A stretch of 64,000 nucleotides of DNA. Source: Caballeronia telluris. GTDB lineage: Bacteria > Pseudomonadota > Gammaproteobacteria > Burkholderiales > Burkholderiaceae. How positions within the stretch are numbered: position 1 is the stretch's first letter; each line of letters begins with the position of its first letter. The notes below the pieces were generated by a model. It had not been told where the DNA came from and made no database searches. It saw only the letters and a program-made list of their open reading frames with translations. Of this stretch, positions 41,476 to 49,242 are shown in pieces. A program made the position numbers and the translations under genes. The stretch lies in assembly GCF_001544495.1 (NCBI RefSeq), contig NZ_FCNZ02000001.1, positions 434,001 to 498,000 of the forward strand, given 5' to 3'.

Positions 41476-42282
41476 TCAGTACCCTCTGCATTGTTGGTAT
41501 CTTTCGAAAGCGCGCTCCTTGCACGCCAGATAGTAAGCCGGACTTTTGTACAGTCCGCTTCCTGCCGCGCACAGCACCATATCGACGTTATATTGCGCGA
41601 AGCACTCCGCTTCATCTTCCTCACTTACACCACGCGCCGCCAGTTCCGTTACATCATCGATCGATGAATCGGGCTGATATTCGAACGGCTGCGCGTCACT
41701 GAGCAGGCTACCGCCGTCACTGTCGTCGGCATTCCCGGACGGCGTATCGGTTTCTGCCAGATCGCTCGCGGCGTCGGCCAGTGATGAAGCGGCCGCATTC
41801 GCACGGCGGGCGGCAACGGCATTCACTTGGTCCACCATGTCGTTATAGCGTTCAATGTAGGCCGTCGCCGCGTCGTCGGACATCCCGAAGCTGGTCATTA
41901 GCGATTCGCGAAAACTAGGAAGCCCCTGGGACTTAGGCGCCGGATTACCCACCGCGCCGCCTGTTCGCGCTTGCTCGACAACGAGTACAACACTCTCGCC
42001 GCGAATCATGGACTGCAAGGTTTCTATGATTTCAAGGCCAGCGCCATTCTTTGCCAACCGCTGATGCCAATGGAAATTCGTCCCGAGAAACGAGCGGACC
42101 CGCTGAACGAGCGCGGCATCCTTTGCCCATACATCGGCGTATGCGCGTTGAGAGAACTTCTTGCCTGCTTCAATCGCCTGTTTCTGCTCGGCAGTGAGAA
42201 AAATTCGCCCACGTCCGTAGTTGTCCTTGCTGTACATCATCCAGCGTTGAAACGAATCGGTCTTTAGTTCAGTTCCACCCAT
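41476..42282 (-). CDS. Unrecognised protein with twin CX10C tail (putative polymorphic toxin/effector)
   Basis: A 268-residue protein with no family I can name. The N-terminal part (1-110) is mixed helix/strand with M-M-Y-S-K-D-N-Y-G-R-G-R and F-L-G-T-N-F-H-W-H-Q-R; then a helical middle, a low-complexity acidic Ser/Asp linker (about 160-215), and a C-terminal module C-x10-C-x15-C-x10-C (about 226-264) ending Y-Q-Q-C-R-G-Y. Four evenly spaced Cys suggest two disulfides across a helical hairpin, hence an extracytoplasmic destination. There is no signal peptide. The start at 42282 has a weak site (GGGGGCTGG); a GTG at 42333 is possible. The toxin role is inferred from linkage to small duplicated genes; no secretion gene is nearby. 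Confidence 0.6.
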   Translation of the reverse strand: MGGTELKTDSFQRWMMYSKDNYGRGRIFLTAEQKQAIEAGKKFSQRAYADVWAKDAALVQRVRSFLGTNFHWHQRLAKNGAGLEIIETLQSMIRGESVVLVVEQARTGGAVGNPAPKSQGLPSFRESLMTSFGMSDDAATAYIERYNDMVDQVNAVAARRANAAASSLADAASDLAETDTPSGNADDSDGGSLLSDAQPFEYQPDSSIDDVTELAARGVSEEDEAECFAQYNVDMVLCAAGSGLYKSPAYYLACKERAFERYQQCRGY

Positions 42283-42482
42283 CGCCAGCCCCCGTGGCTT
42301 ATGACGGCGTAAAGCTAGCAGATTGCAGGACACCTATGTTTTTGGGATGCCATTCGATGGATTCAAACACTTCATGTAGCCCGAAGCGGTCCGGGGCGGA
42401 CCGCGACGCCGCCGTATTGTCCTTGGTGCGTAAGTTGAACGTTGGGTTCGGACGCTTGCCTGCTCGATGTGAGCAGGCTTTC

Positions 42483-42573
42483 TTCGCGGCGCTCGCGCAG
42501 ACGATCGACCAGCCGCTGACGTATCGCGCCGCGCTTGTCCCGTAATTTGCAGTAAGCGTTGCTTACACATTAT
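42483..42573 (+). pseudogene. Decayed second copy of the mocR-type gene 3' end
   Basis: The DNA from TTC at 42483 to TAA at 42545 encodes F-A-A-L-A-Q-T-I-D-Q-P-L-T-Y-R-A-A-L-V-P-stop, against F-A-T-L-A-Q-T-I-E-Q-A-M-T-H-R-A-A-L-V-P-stop at 40504-40566 in the regulator gene. About 55 of 63 bases match, and similarity continues about 28 bases past both stops (GCGTTGCTT shared). Upstream of 42483 no similarity is seen. It is a fragment of a paralogue or a duplicated 3' end, and it forms the right border of the AT-richer island. Confidence 0.8.
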
Positions 42574-42618
42574 CACGCCGGTTTCGCGCACCGCCGCGTA
42601 CAGTTTCGACTACCGATT

Positions 42619-42651
42619 CGTCCGGCATCGACCGATCCGGACGACCTTTTT
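42619..42651 (+). terminator. Terminator-like hairpin with T tract downstream of the mocR-like fragment
   Basis: A 7-bp stem CGTCCGG/CCGGACG (42619-42625 with 42637-42643) and 11-base loop followed by ACCTTTTTG. No intact plus-strand gene precedes it, so it is probably the old terminator of the gene whose 3' end survives at 42483-42573. Confidence 0.55.
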
Positions 42652-42686
42652 GATCGGCAGATTTCTGGAACGTACAAGAGGTGCTC

Positions 42687-43124
42687 ATGAAGAAAAGTCG
42701 AATCGTTGCTGCGCTGCTTTGCGCAAGCGTGGGTCTTGCAACCAGCGCGGCCTTCGCGCAGCAGATGCACGGCGGCCCCGAAGACGGACACGGCGGCCCG
42801 GGCCATCAGCCGTATGCAAGCAACCAGCCTCAACAGGGCCAACCGGGCGCAGCGCCCGACCAGCGTCACGACGACCGCCATGACGACCGTCACGACATGG
42901 GACGTCCGCCGGCGCATGCCGACAACGGTCCGGATCATCGGGACTGGCACAAGGGCGAGCGCCTGTCGAGCGACTATCACAACCGCCAGTATGTCGTCGA
43001 CGACTGGCGCGGCTACGGGCTGCGTCAGCCGCCGCGCGGTTATCACTGGGTCGGCGTCGGCGGCGACTATCTGCTCGTCGCGGCGACATCGGGAATCATC
43101 GCGCAGATTGTGCTCGCACGATAA
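42687..43124 (+). CDS. RcnB-family periplasmic protein
   Basis: A 145-residue secreted protein. The signal peptide (1-24) ends S-A-A-F-A-Q; a His/Asp/Gly/Pro-rich segment follows (about 25-85, with R-H-D-D-R-H-D-D-R-H-D), then the RcnB domain with D-Y-H-N-R-Q-Y-V-V-D-D-W-R-G-Y-G-L, P-P-R-G-Y-H-W-V and a final hydrophobic strand L-L-V-A-A-T-S-G-I-I. RcnB in E. coli helps nickel/cobalt balance in the periplasm; the His-rich part here could bind metal. The ATG at 42687 with AGAGGTG upstream is preferred over an ATG two codons earlier. It ends at a strong terminator. Confidence 0.85.
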   Translation: MKKSRIVAALLCASVGLATSAAFAQQMHGGPEDGHGGPGHQPYASNQPQQGQPGAAPDQRHDDRHDDRHDMGRPPAHADNGPDHRDWHKGERLSSDYHNRQYVVDDWRGYGLRQPPRGYHWVGVGGDYLLVAATSGIIAQIVLAR

Positions 43125-43238
43125 GCGCTGCGGCGCGCTCTATCGCGACGATTGGAACGCTTGATTTTCCCGTCGCGTGATGGCGCGTCAAGCTGGGTTT
43201 TCTCTCGGTTGCGTCACATCCCCGTAGACCAACCCTTC

Positions 43239-43265
43239 GCACCGGCTTCGTGCCGGTGCTTTTTT
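43239..43265 (+). terminator. Intrinsic terminator between RcnB-like and TetR genes
   Basis: An 8-bp stem GCACCGGC/GCCGGTGC (43239-43246 with 43252-43259) with 5-base loop followed by six T. It ends the RcnB-like transcript just before the convergent TetR gene. Confidence 0.85.
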
Positions 43266-43277
43266 CGCCTGCGGGAC

Positions 43278-43859
43278 TCACGCGCTCATCGCCCGGACGA
43301 TGCGCGCGAGCGACTTCAACGCCACGGCCGGCGAGTCCTCGAACTGCGCGGCGACGATCGCGCCGTCGACCGCCATCGCGAGCGCTTGCGCATCTGCCTT
43401 CGCGGTCCGCGAAGCGGGCAGTAGCTTCCTGATCGCGTCGGTCATATCGCGCTTGTGGCGGCGCGCGATATCCAGGGCGTGCGCGTGCGTGCCGCCCACT
43501 TCCACCACGGAATTGATGAACGCGCAGCCGCGATAAACATCGCTTTCGAACCATTCGGCGAGCGCCGGCACGAGCGCGGCGGGGCCGCCGCCGTGACGTT
43601 GGAGCGCGTCGGTGAACCACGTCATCCAGTTCCGGTGCCGATACTCCAGGAACGCGACGATCAGATGGTCCTTGCTCGCAAAGTATCGATAGAACGTCTT
43701 CTTGGCGACGCCCGATTCCGCGATCACCCGGTCGATGCCGGTCGCGCGGATGCCGTCGCGATAAAAAAGATCGTGCGCGGTGTGCAAGATGCGCTCGGAC
43801 GGCGAGAGATCGTCGAGATCAGCGGCCTCGGTGGCTTCGGCTTGAGCGGTGCGGTTCAT
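43278..43859 (-). CDS. TetR-family transcriptional regulator
   Basis: A 193-residue repressor-type regulator. The N-terminal helix-turn-helix (about 22-66) has I-L-H-T-A-H-D-L-F-Y-R-D-G-I-R-A-T-G and V-A-K-K-T-F-Y-R-Y-F-A-S-K-D; an all-helical ligand domain follows with C-A-F-I-N-S-V-V-E-V-G. It is divergent from the DUF1348 gene, and two palindromes of the same sequence lie between the two starts, so it most likely represses both itself and that gene. Confidence 0.92.
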   Translation of the reverse strand: MNRTAQAEATEAADLDDLSPSERILHTAHDLFYRDGIRATGIDRVIAESGVAKKTFYRYFASKDHLIVAFLEYRHRNWMTWFTDALQRHGGGPAALVPALAEWFESDVYRGCAFINSVVEVGGTHAHALDIARRHKRDMTDAIRKLLPASRTAKADAQALAMAVDGAIVAAQFEDSPAVALKSLARIVRAMSA

Positions 43860-43869
43860 GGAAACGATT

Positions 43870-43925
43870 GTAGACAGGTCTGTCTCCCTGCGCTAGAGTT
43901 TGCGAGTAGACAGACCTGTCTACTC
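43870..43925. promoter_or_regulatory. Two TetR-type operator palindromes
   Basis: Site 1 (43870-43887) is GTAGACAG-GT-CTGTCTCC; site 2 (43904-43925) is a perfect GAGTAGACAG-AC-CTGTCTACTC. Both share TAGACAG-N2-CTGTCT. Centres are about 36 bp apart, in the short gap between the TetR gene start (43859) and the DUF1348 gene start (43954). Confidence 0.88.
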
Positions 43926-43953
43926 GCCACTGAACCCGTAACGAGGATGCGCC

Positions 43954-44421
43954 ATGGAAACCAAACCGCCGTTCCCGCCGTTCGATCTCGAATCCGCGAA
44001 GCTGAAAGTGCGTCTGGCCGAAGACGGCTGGAACAGCCGCGATCCGAAGCGCGTCGCGCTTGCGTATAGCGAGGACACACGCTGGCGCAATCGCGCGGAA
44101 TTCGTCGACGGCCGCGCGGCGGTGGAAGCGTTCCTGCAGCGCAAATGGGTGCGCGAACTCGACTATCGGCTGATCAAGGAACTGTGGGCGCACGACGGTT
44201 CGCGCATTGCGGTGCGGTTCGCCTACGAATGGCATGACGATTCCGGCCACTGGTTCCGCAGTTATGGCAACGAGAACTGGCAGTTCAACGAGGGGGGCCT
44301 GATGACGCACCGGCATGCGAGCATCAACGACTTGCCGATCAAGGAATCGGAACGCAAGTATCACTGGCCGCTCGGCCGCCGTCCGGACGATCATCCGGGT
44401 CTGAGCGACCTCGGGCTGTGA
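43954..44421 (+). CDS. DUF1348 protein (NTF2-like/SnoaL fold)
   Basis: A 155-residue protein of the DUF1348 family, with a cone-shaped NTF2-like fold. Family blocks are [42 protein letters not shown] and [10 protein letters not shown]. No catalytic activity is established for the family. The gene is controlled in all likelihood by the divergent TetR regulator through the operators at 43870-43925; its inducer could be a small organic compound. Confidence 0.88.
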   Translation: METKPPFPPFDLESAKLKVRLAEDGWNSRDPKRVALAYSEDTRWRNRAEFVDGRAAVEAFLQRKWVRELDYRLIKELWAHDGSRIAVRFAYEWHDDSGHWFRSYGNENWQFNEGGLMTHRHASINDLPIKESERKYHWPLGRRPDDHPGLSDLGL

Positions 44422-44447
44422 CCCACTAGCGACGAGCCAGCAATCGG

Positions 44448-45533
44448 CTATCGATCGCGTCGCCGGCGGAACAGCCACCATCCGGCGAGCACGGTGAAGC
44501 TCGCCACGATCAGCACCATCAGCCAGAACCCGTGATGATTCTCGGCGAACGGAATGCCGCCGACATTCATCCCGAAGAATCCCGCGACGATGTTGATCGG
44601 CAGCGCGAGCACCGTGACGAGCGTCAGCGTGAAGAGCGTGCGGTTGCTCTGCTCGTCCATGCGCGTGCCGATTTCTTCCTGCAAGAGCTTGATGCGCTCG
44701 ACGAGTCCGGCCAGATCGCCGAGCACGAGCGAGAATTCTTCGGTCGCGTCGCGCAGGTCCTGCACGTCGTGCAGATGCAGCCAGCGCGGCGGCCGCGCGA
44801 GCAGGCGGAACACGGAGCCCGGCTCGGGCGCGAGCAGGCGTTGCAGGCGCACGAGGACGCGCCGCATGGCGCCGAGGTCGGAGCGGCTGGGGGGCGCGCG
44901 CATCGAAAGGAAACGATCCTCGATACCGTCGACCTCGACGTTCGTGCGCCGCACGATCTGCACCAGCAGGTCGGCCTGGTCGCGCAACAGGTGCGTGAGC
45001 AGTTCGGCGGGCGAGCGGAATACTTCGCCGCGCCGTACCGATTCGCGCAACGTGTCGACCGATCGCAGCGGCTTGAGCCGCGCGGTGACGAGAAGTCTCT
45101 GATGCGTGTAGACCCAGAGCGTCGCGATTTCGGCGGGCGTCAGTTCGAAGTTGAAGATGACGTCGTTGATGACGGCGATGAGCGCGCCTTCCTGATGCTC
45201 GATGCGGGTCGAATGCGAGCCGTCGCGCAGAGTGTCGAAGAAAGCGTCGGGCAGGTCGAGCCGCGCGCGCATCCAGCGCTCGCTCGAACTGTTCGCGAGG
45301 TCGAAGTGCAGCCAGAGAAATTCCTTCGCGGCATCCGCGCGCGACAGCCATTCGACGACGCCGCTCGAATCGATGGGCGTGCCGGGTTCGTCGGCGACGA
45401 AGCGAAAGCCGCAGACGAGGCCGGAGAAGTCGGAGCCGTATGGCGCTGCCTGGATCGTGGCGGATTGCATGCGGGGCTTGGAATGGTCGATGATGCCGTG
45501 GTTCGGAACGCCTTCAGAGCCGTAGTGTGCCAT
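44448..45533 (-). CDS. CorA/ZntB-type divalent metal transporter
   Basis: A 361-residue protein of the CorA superfamily. It has a large N-terminal cytoplasmic funnel domain, a long stalk helix (about 215-300), and two C-terminal membrane segments joined by the signature G-M-N in G-F-F-G-M-N-V-G-G-I-P-F. A very basic tail R-R-R-R-D-R follows. The ZntB subgroup is suggested by overall sequence (W-L-H-F-D-L-A-N, a pattern common in zinc transporters), but Mg, Zn, Co or Ni cannot be told apart here. The start is uncertain: ATGs at 45599, 45533 and 45470 all have weak ribosome sites; 45533 is a compromise. Confidence 0.88.
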   Translation of the reverse strand: MAHYGSEGVPNHGIIDHSKPRMQSATIQAAPYGSDFSGLVCGFRFVADEPGTPIDSSGVVEWLSRADAAKEFLWLHFDLANSSSERWMRARLDLPDAFFDTLRDGSHSTRIEHQEGALIAVINDVIFNFELTPAEIATLWVYTHQRLLVTARLKPLRSVDTLRESVRRGEVFRSPAELLTHLLRDQADLLVQIVRRTNVEVDGIEDRFLSMRAPPSRSDLGAMRRVLVRLQRLLAPEPGSVFRLLARPPRWLHLHDVQDLRDATEEFSLVLGDLAGLVERIKLLQEEIGTRMDEQSNRTLFTLTLVTVLALPINIVAGFFGMNVGGIPFAENHHGFWLMVLIVASFTVLAGWWLFRRRRDR

Positions 45534-45688
45534 CGGTTCGCCGCCGGATTGCCGGGATTGCGCGTGTCGATTGCTGCGCGCGTCGGTGAAATCGTGCATA
45601 TTGAATCGCTGACGTGACTGTCATATTGATCTACTACGATGACGCGACGCGCGATTGCCCCGCGTTTGCCGCTTTACGGAGAACCAAC

Positions 45689-46030
45689 GTGGATATTCAG
45701 GACGAGATCGACGAGCCCACGCAGACGAGCGCGGCCGGTCTGATACGGCTTGCCATGGCGATCACCGAGTTGATGCGCGAGCAGGCCATCGACAGCAGGT
45801 TGGGCGCGAAACTGCACAAGCGCCTCGAAAAGGAGGCCAAGCGTGTCGTCGAACGGGGGCCGGTGAGCCTCGGGAAAGCCGAGCAGGCGGCATTGCGTGG
45901 TGCCATCGATGCGCTCGAACATGCGCTCGTCCAGCGCGACGCCGATCTGCTCGTGCAGGCGAACGCGCGACTTCGCGCCAGCGAAGAAGCGCCCGTCAAG
46001 CGCCGGCGGAACAAGAAAGACGACGCCTGA
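45689..46030 (+). CDS. Conserved hypothetical helical protein
   Basis: A 113-residue soluble, mostly helical protein with segments S-A-A-G-L-I-R-L-A-M-A-I-T-E-L-M-R-E-Q and K-L-H-K-R-L-E-K-E-A-K-R-V, and a basic tail K-R-R-R-N-K-K-D-D-A. No family is recognised. The GTG at 45689 follows GGAGAA at 45678-45683 and is preferred over an in-frame start at 45614 without a site. It is followed 88 bp later by a response regulator gene; whether they share a transcript is unclear. Confidence 0.65.
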   Translation: MDIQDEIDEPTQTSAAGLIRLAMAITELMREQAIDSRLGAKLHKRLEKEAKRVVERGPVSLGKAEQAALRGAIDALEHALVQRDADLLVQANARLRASEEAPVKRRRNKKDDA

Positions 46031-46118
46031 GCGCCCCACGGCCGCGAACGCCCGCGCGATGCCCGATCCGGGCGCGAAATCTGCTTCCCGTGGCTCAGGT
46101 GATTCTTCCGGGCGTTTC

Positions 46119-46547
46119 ATGCATTCAGTCTTTCAGTCTTCTTGCGTCCTCTGGACGAATCGAAGTGTCGACGTCGATTTGCAGCGTTGGCGCGTTCTCG
46201 TCGTGGACGATAACGAAGCGAGCGCCGAAGGACTCGCCGCCGCGCTCGCCGCCGATGGCCTTGACACCCGCTATGCGCTGAGCGGCGTCGACGCACTCCA
46301 CGCGATCGACGGGTGGATTCCGCACGTGATCGTCCTGGACATCAGCATGCCGGAGCACGACGGTTTCGCCACCGCGCGCGTCTTGCGACGTATTCCGCCG
46401 ACTCGCAACGTCGGGATCATCGCGTTTACCGCGCTGGGCGAAGATTACGTGCGCACGCAAGGCTTGCGCGCTGGCTTCGACGGTTATTGCCAGAAGGGCA
46501 ATACGCCCGGCGCACTGGTTCACCTCATCCAGCGGCTCGTCCACTAG
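46119..46547 (+). CDS. Single-domain response regulator (CheY-like receiver)
   Basis: A 142-residue protein that is almost entirely a receiver domain. The acidic pocket is V-V-D-D-N-E, the phosphoacceptor Asp is in I-V-L-D-I-S-M-P-E-H-D-G, the Thr is in I-I-A-F-T-A-L-G, and the Lys appears as C-Q-K-G. No output domain, so it acts by protein contact or phosphotransfer. An N-terminal extension of about 25 residues precedes the fold if the ATG at 46119 is used; the true start may be a few codons later. No kinase gene is adjacent. Confidence 0.82.
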   Translation: MHSVFQSSCVLWTNRSVDVDLQRWRVLVVDDNEASAEGLAAALAADGLDTRYALSGVDALHAIDGWIPHVIVLDISMPEHDGFATARVLRRIPPTRNVGIIAFTALGEDYVRTQGLRAGFDGYCQKGNTPGALVHLIQRLVH

Positions 46548-46848
46548 CCGCCTCCCCGCTCTCCACGACGCGGCGCACAGAAAAACCTGCGCCGCGATTG
46601 TTCTGCCCCCGTCAACCAACCTGTCGGCCCGATCCGCGAGAAGCCTTGAGCGGCGTGCCTTAGCGCCCGATTGCGCCTTTCGGTGCCAGATTGATTGTTG
46701 GTTTATCCCGAAAAGAGAATTGAAACTTATGGGGATAAAAATCCGATAGTAGGGGTATACACTGCATTTCATCGACGTAGCACACAGTTTCAAGCAAGCC
46801 TGCTGCGGCGTCTTCTGAAACGAACGTCAAACGCCTTTGGAGAACACC
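46548..46848 (+). other. Intergenic region after the receiver gene
   Basis: It holds a 9-bp hairpin CGCGGCGCA/TGCGCCGCG (46569-46577 with 46588-46596) without a good T tract, probably ending the receiver transcript. An AT-richer part (46680-46800) is likely the promoter of the next small gene. No other gene seen. Confidence 0.45.
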
Positions 46849-47121
46849 ATGAAACGCAATCTTCTCGCTACCTTGCTGATCGCAGCTTCCGCCACCCTCG
46901 CAGCGCCGGCTTTCGCCAGCGGCTACGGTCCGGCTCCTTCGTATCGTCCGGCAGTCGGCGCACCGGCTTCGCAACAAGGCCCGAGCGCACAGACCATCGC
47001 CGCTGAACAGGCAACGAGCGGCAGCGACTCCCGCGCGTACGGCGGTTCGCGTGACACGCTGAGCCAGGCAGGCAGCCGCGCGCAAGCCAGCGACACGAAC
47101 TCGATCTACTTCGGTCACTGA
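46849..47121 (+). CDS. Small secreted protein of unknown function
   Basis: A 90-residue exported protein. The signal peptide is M-K-R-N-L-L-A-T-L-L-I-A-A-S-A-T-L with cleavage after A-F-A; the mature part is about 67 residues rich in Ser, Ala, Gln and Gly. No Cys. Similar small signal-peptide proteins (often DUF4148-like) are abundant in Burkholderia, but I cannot place it with certainty. TTTGGAGAAC precedes the ATG. It is monocistronic, followed by hairpins. Confidence 0.75.
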   Translation: MKRNLLATLLIAASATLAAPAFASGYGPAPSYRPAVGAPASQQGPSAQTIAAEQATSGSDSRAYGGSRDTLSQAGSRAQASDTNSIYFGH

Positions 47122-47128
47122 TCGAAAC

Positions 47129-47162
47129 CGCGCCCGACCGGGTATCCGCCGGTCCGGGCGCG
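47129..47162 (+). terminator. GC-rich hairpin after the small secreted protein gene
   Basis: CGCGCCCGACCGG (47129-47141) pairs with CCGGTCCGGGCGCG (47149-47162) with one bulged base. No T tract follows, so termination efficiency is uncertain. Confidence 0.5.
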
Positions 47163-47175
47163 TCGTGAAAACGAA

Positions 47176-47225
47176 CCGACGCCCGGTGCAGGAGACTCAC
47201 GAGGTCTCGCTGCACCGGGCGTCGG
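47176..47225 (-). terminator. Long hairpin after cheV
   Basis: About 21 bp of near-perfect stem (47176-47196 with 47204-47225, one bulge) lying 50 bp past the CheV stop; on the minus strand TTCGTTTTC follows. A likely terminator for the CheV gene. Confidence 0.65.
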
Positions 47226-47275
47226 CGCGTTTACAACTTCGGTTCGGCTTCGGTTCCGGCGCGCTGTTCGCGCAA

Positions 47276-48232
47276 TTACGTGCCGTAGAGCGCCTCGCGC
47301 ATGACCGACGCCAGTTCGGCCGCCACGAATTTCGAGACATAGGCGTTCGCACCGACCTTGCGCACGTGCTGCTCGTTCGCCGAACCCGACAGCGACGAGT
47401 GGATCACGACCGGAATCGATTGCAGGGCCGCGTCCGCCTTGATGCGGCGCGTGAGCGTGAAGCCGTCCATTTCCGGCATTTCGAGATCGGTCAGCACCAG
47501 CGCGATCTGGTCGCTCACGGCGGTGCCGTCGGCTTCGGCCTTTTTCTGCGCGCTTTGCAGTACGTTCCACGCTTCCTGACCGGTTTTGGTCATCACGAAC
47601 GGCACGCCCATCGCGGTCAGGCTCTGTTCGATCAGGCTGCGCGCGACGCCCGAGTCGTCGGCGGCGAGTACCTTCGCGCCCGGCTTGAGCTTCACGCGGC
47701 CCGTGCTTTCCTCGGTGATGTCGGCGTCCTGCGACGGCAGCACGTCGCGCACGATGCGCTCGACGTCGAGCACCTGCGCGAGCCGCGAGCCGTCGACATT
47801 GCCGTCGAGGCGCGCGAAACTCGTCACGGTGCTGCCGCTCGAATGCGACTCCGCCGACAACACCTGATTCCACTCCAGCCGCACGATATCGTCGACTTCC
47901 TCGACGGCGAAACCTTGCGTCGTGCGCGCGAATTCCGTGACGAGCAGGATCTTCGGACCGTTTTTCGGACGGCAGCCGGTGACTTTCGCCAGGTCGATCA
48001 CCGGGATGATCTGGCCGCGAATGTCCGCGACGCCGAGAATTTCGTCGTTCGCGCCCGCCACGGCGGTGATGGCCGGCATCGCGAGGATTTCGCGCACCTT
48101 GAAGACGTTGATGCCGTAAAGCTCCCGCTGCTCCGAATCCGGGGCTTCGCCCAGCCGGAACAGCAGCAGCTCGAACATGTTGTTGCCGGCGAGCCGGACG
48201 CGCTGCTCGATGTCGTGCTGTGAATTGCTCAC
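47276..48232 (-). CDS. cheV: CheV-type chemotaxis coupling protein
   Basis: A 318-residue protein with an N-terminal CheW domain (about 15-165; includes Y-G-I-N-V-F-K-V-R-E-I-L and I-R-G-Q-I-I-P-V-I-D-L) and a C-terminal receiver domain (about 188-315; phosphoacceptor Asp in L-V-L-T-D-L-E-M-P-E-M-D-G). CheV couples chemoreceptors to CheA and adapts through phosphorylation. No other chemotaxis gene is nearby; isolated cheV genes are usual in this group. Confidence 0.9.
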   Translation of the reverse strand: MSNSQHDIEQRVRLAGNNMFELLLFRLGEAPDSEQRELYGINVFKVREILAMPAITAVAGANDEILGVADIRGQIIPVIDLAKVTGCRPKNGPKILLVTEFARTTQGFAVEEVDDIVRLEWNQVLSAESHSSGSTVTSFARLDGNVDGSRLAQVLDVERIVRDVLPSQDADITEESTGRVKLKPGAKVLAADDSGVARSLIEQSLTAMGVPFVMTKTGQEAWNVLQSAQKKAEADGTAVSDQIALVLTDLEMPEMDGFTLTRRIKADAALQSIPVVIHSSLSGSANEQHVRKVGANAYVSKFVAAELASVMREALYGT

Positions 48233-48614
48233 TCTTTGCCCCTGATCGTCGCCGGGAAGCGGCGTGCGCGTCCAGGCATGTGTGTACGTCTGCGTGCCAT
48301 CGCCCGGTGTACGGCGCTGGATTGCTGATTAGCGGCAGACTTCTGCGAAACTGAAGGCATGTTCGACACGAAATCGCGCCGCGCCTTGACCGGCGGCAAA
48401 CCGGCGTTGCGGGCGGTGGCGCACATCGCGAGGGGTCTCTGATCTATACTTTTTGAATAGTCGGGGTAATCGGGGCGTAAATTGCCGGCGCGCACCGACG
48501 CTTACCGCGGCGAGCGGTGGCGAGAAGTGGCGATCCCGAAGAAGAAACAGCACTATGCATGGGACAAGCGCGCATCGGCCGATGCGTGCCGTGCGGTCAA
48601 ACCGGAGGCGCTCG
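48233..48614. other. Divergent intergenic region between cheV and the CBS gene
   Basis: No gene supported; open frames here have no ribosome sites. The segment around 48440-48470 is AT-rich and may hold the promoter of the CBS-domain gene. Confidence 0.4.
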
Positions 48615-49055
48615 ATGGCAACTGTCGCACAGGTTCTGAATTCGAAGCCCGAACAGACGGTCTATACGATTGCCGCGACGTCGTCGGTGTACGACGCGAT
48701 CAAGCTGATGGCGGAAAAGCACATCGGCGCGGTGGTGGTCACGGAGGGCGAAGAGATCGTCGGCATCATGACGGAGCGCGATTACGCGCGAAAGGTGGTG
48801 CTGATGGACCGCGCGTCGAAGCAGACGCCGGTGCGCGACATCATGACGTCGCAGGTGCGCTACGTGCGCCTCGACCAGACCACCGACGACTGCATGGCGC
48901 TCATGACAGACAAGCGCATGCGCCATTTGCCGGTGATCGACGGCGGCAAGCTCGTCGGCATGATCTCGATCGGCGATCTGGTCAAGAACATCATCTCCGA
49001 GCAGCAGTTCACCATTCAGCAGCTCGAATTCTATATTCGCGGGGAGCATACGTAG
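48615..49055 (+). CDS. CBS domain-pair protein
   Basis: A 146-residue protein made almost wholly of two CBS repeats (about 8-65 and 76-130), with I-G-A-V-V-V-T-E-G-E-E-I-V-G-I-M-T-E-R-D and R-H-L-P-V-I-D-G-G-K-L-V-G-M-I-S-I-G-D. Such stand-alone pairs bind adenine nucleotides (AMP, ATP or NADH) and regulate partner enzymes. GGAGGCG precedes the ATG at 48615. No partner is evident in the neighbourhood. Confidence 0.9.
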   Translation: MATVAQVLNSKPEQTVYTIAATSSVYDAIKLMAEKHIGAVVVTEGEEIVGIMTERDYARKVVLMDRASKQTPVRDIMTSQVRYVRLDQTTDDCMALMTDKRMRHLPVIDGGKLVGMISIGDLVKNIISEQQFTIQQLEFYIRGEHT

Positions 49056-49242
49056 GGCGTGCGGCGCCTGCCGTTGCGGGTTATCTGAGCCTGGGCGCGC
49101 CATGCGCCCGGCTCATTTCTTCGCTCCCGGAACCAAGCAAACTGTAAGCAACTCCTATACTGGCTGCGACGCATGAAGCGCGCGCCGCGTCGCGATTCAC
49201 CCGGAAAACGCGGCGCGTTCTGCACGAGGAGGCGCCCGCCCG

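Larger units (their letters stand above)
42283..42686. other. Intergenic region between the island and the RcnB-like gene
   Basis: Apart from the mocR-like 3' fragment (42483-42573) and the terminator at 42619-42651, no gene is supported. Open frames at 42294-42545 (plus) and 42334-42591 (minus) cross the fragment and have no good ribosome sites. Promoters for the minus-strand island genes and for the RcnB-like gene must lie here. Confidence 0.5.

Noticed and set aside
40600..42480. Possible insertion sequence or integrative element
   Set aside because: No transposase or integrase, no terminal inverted repeats and no tRNA target were seen; only the mocR 3'-end duplication marks the borders.
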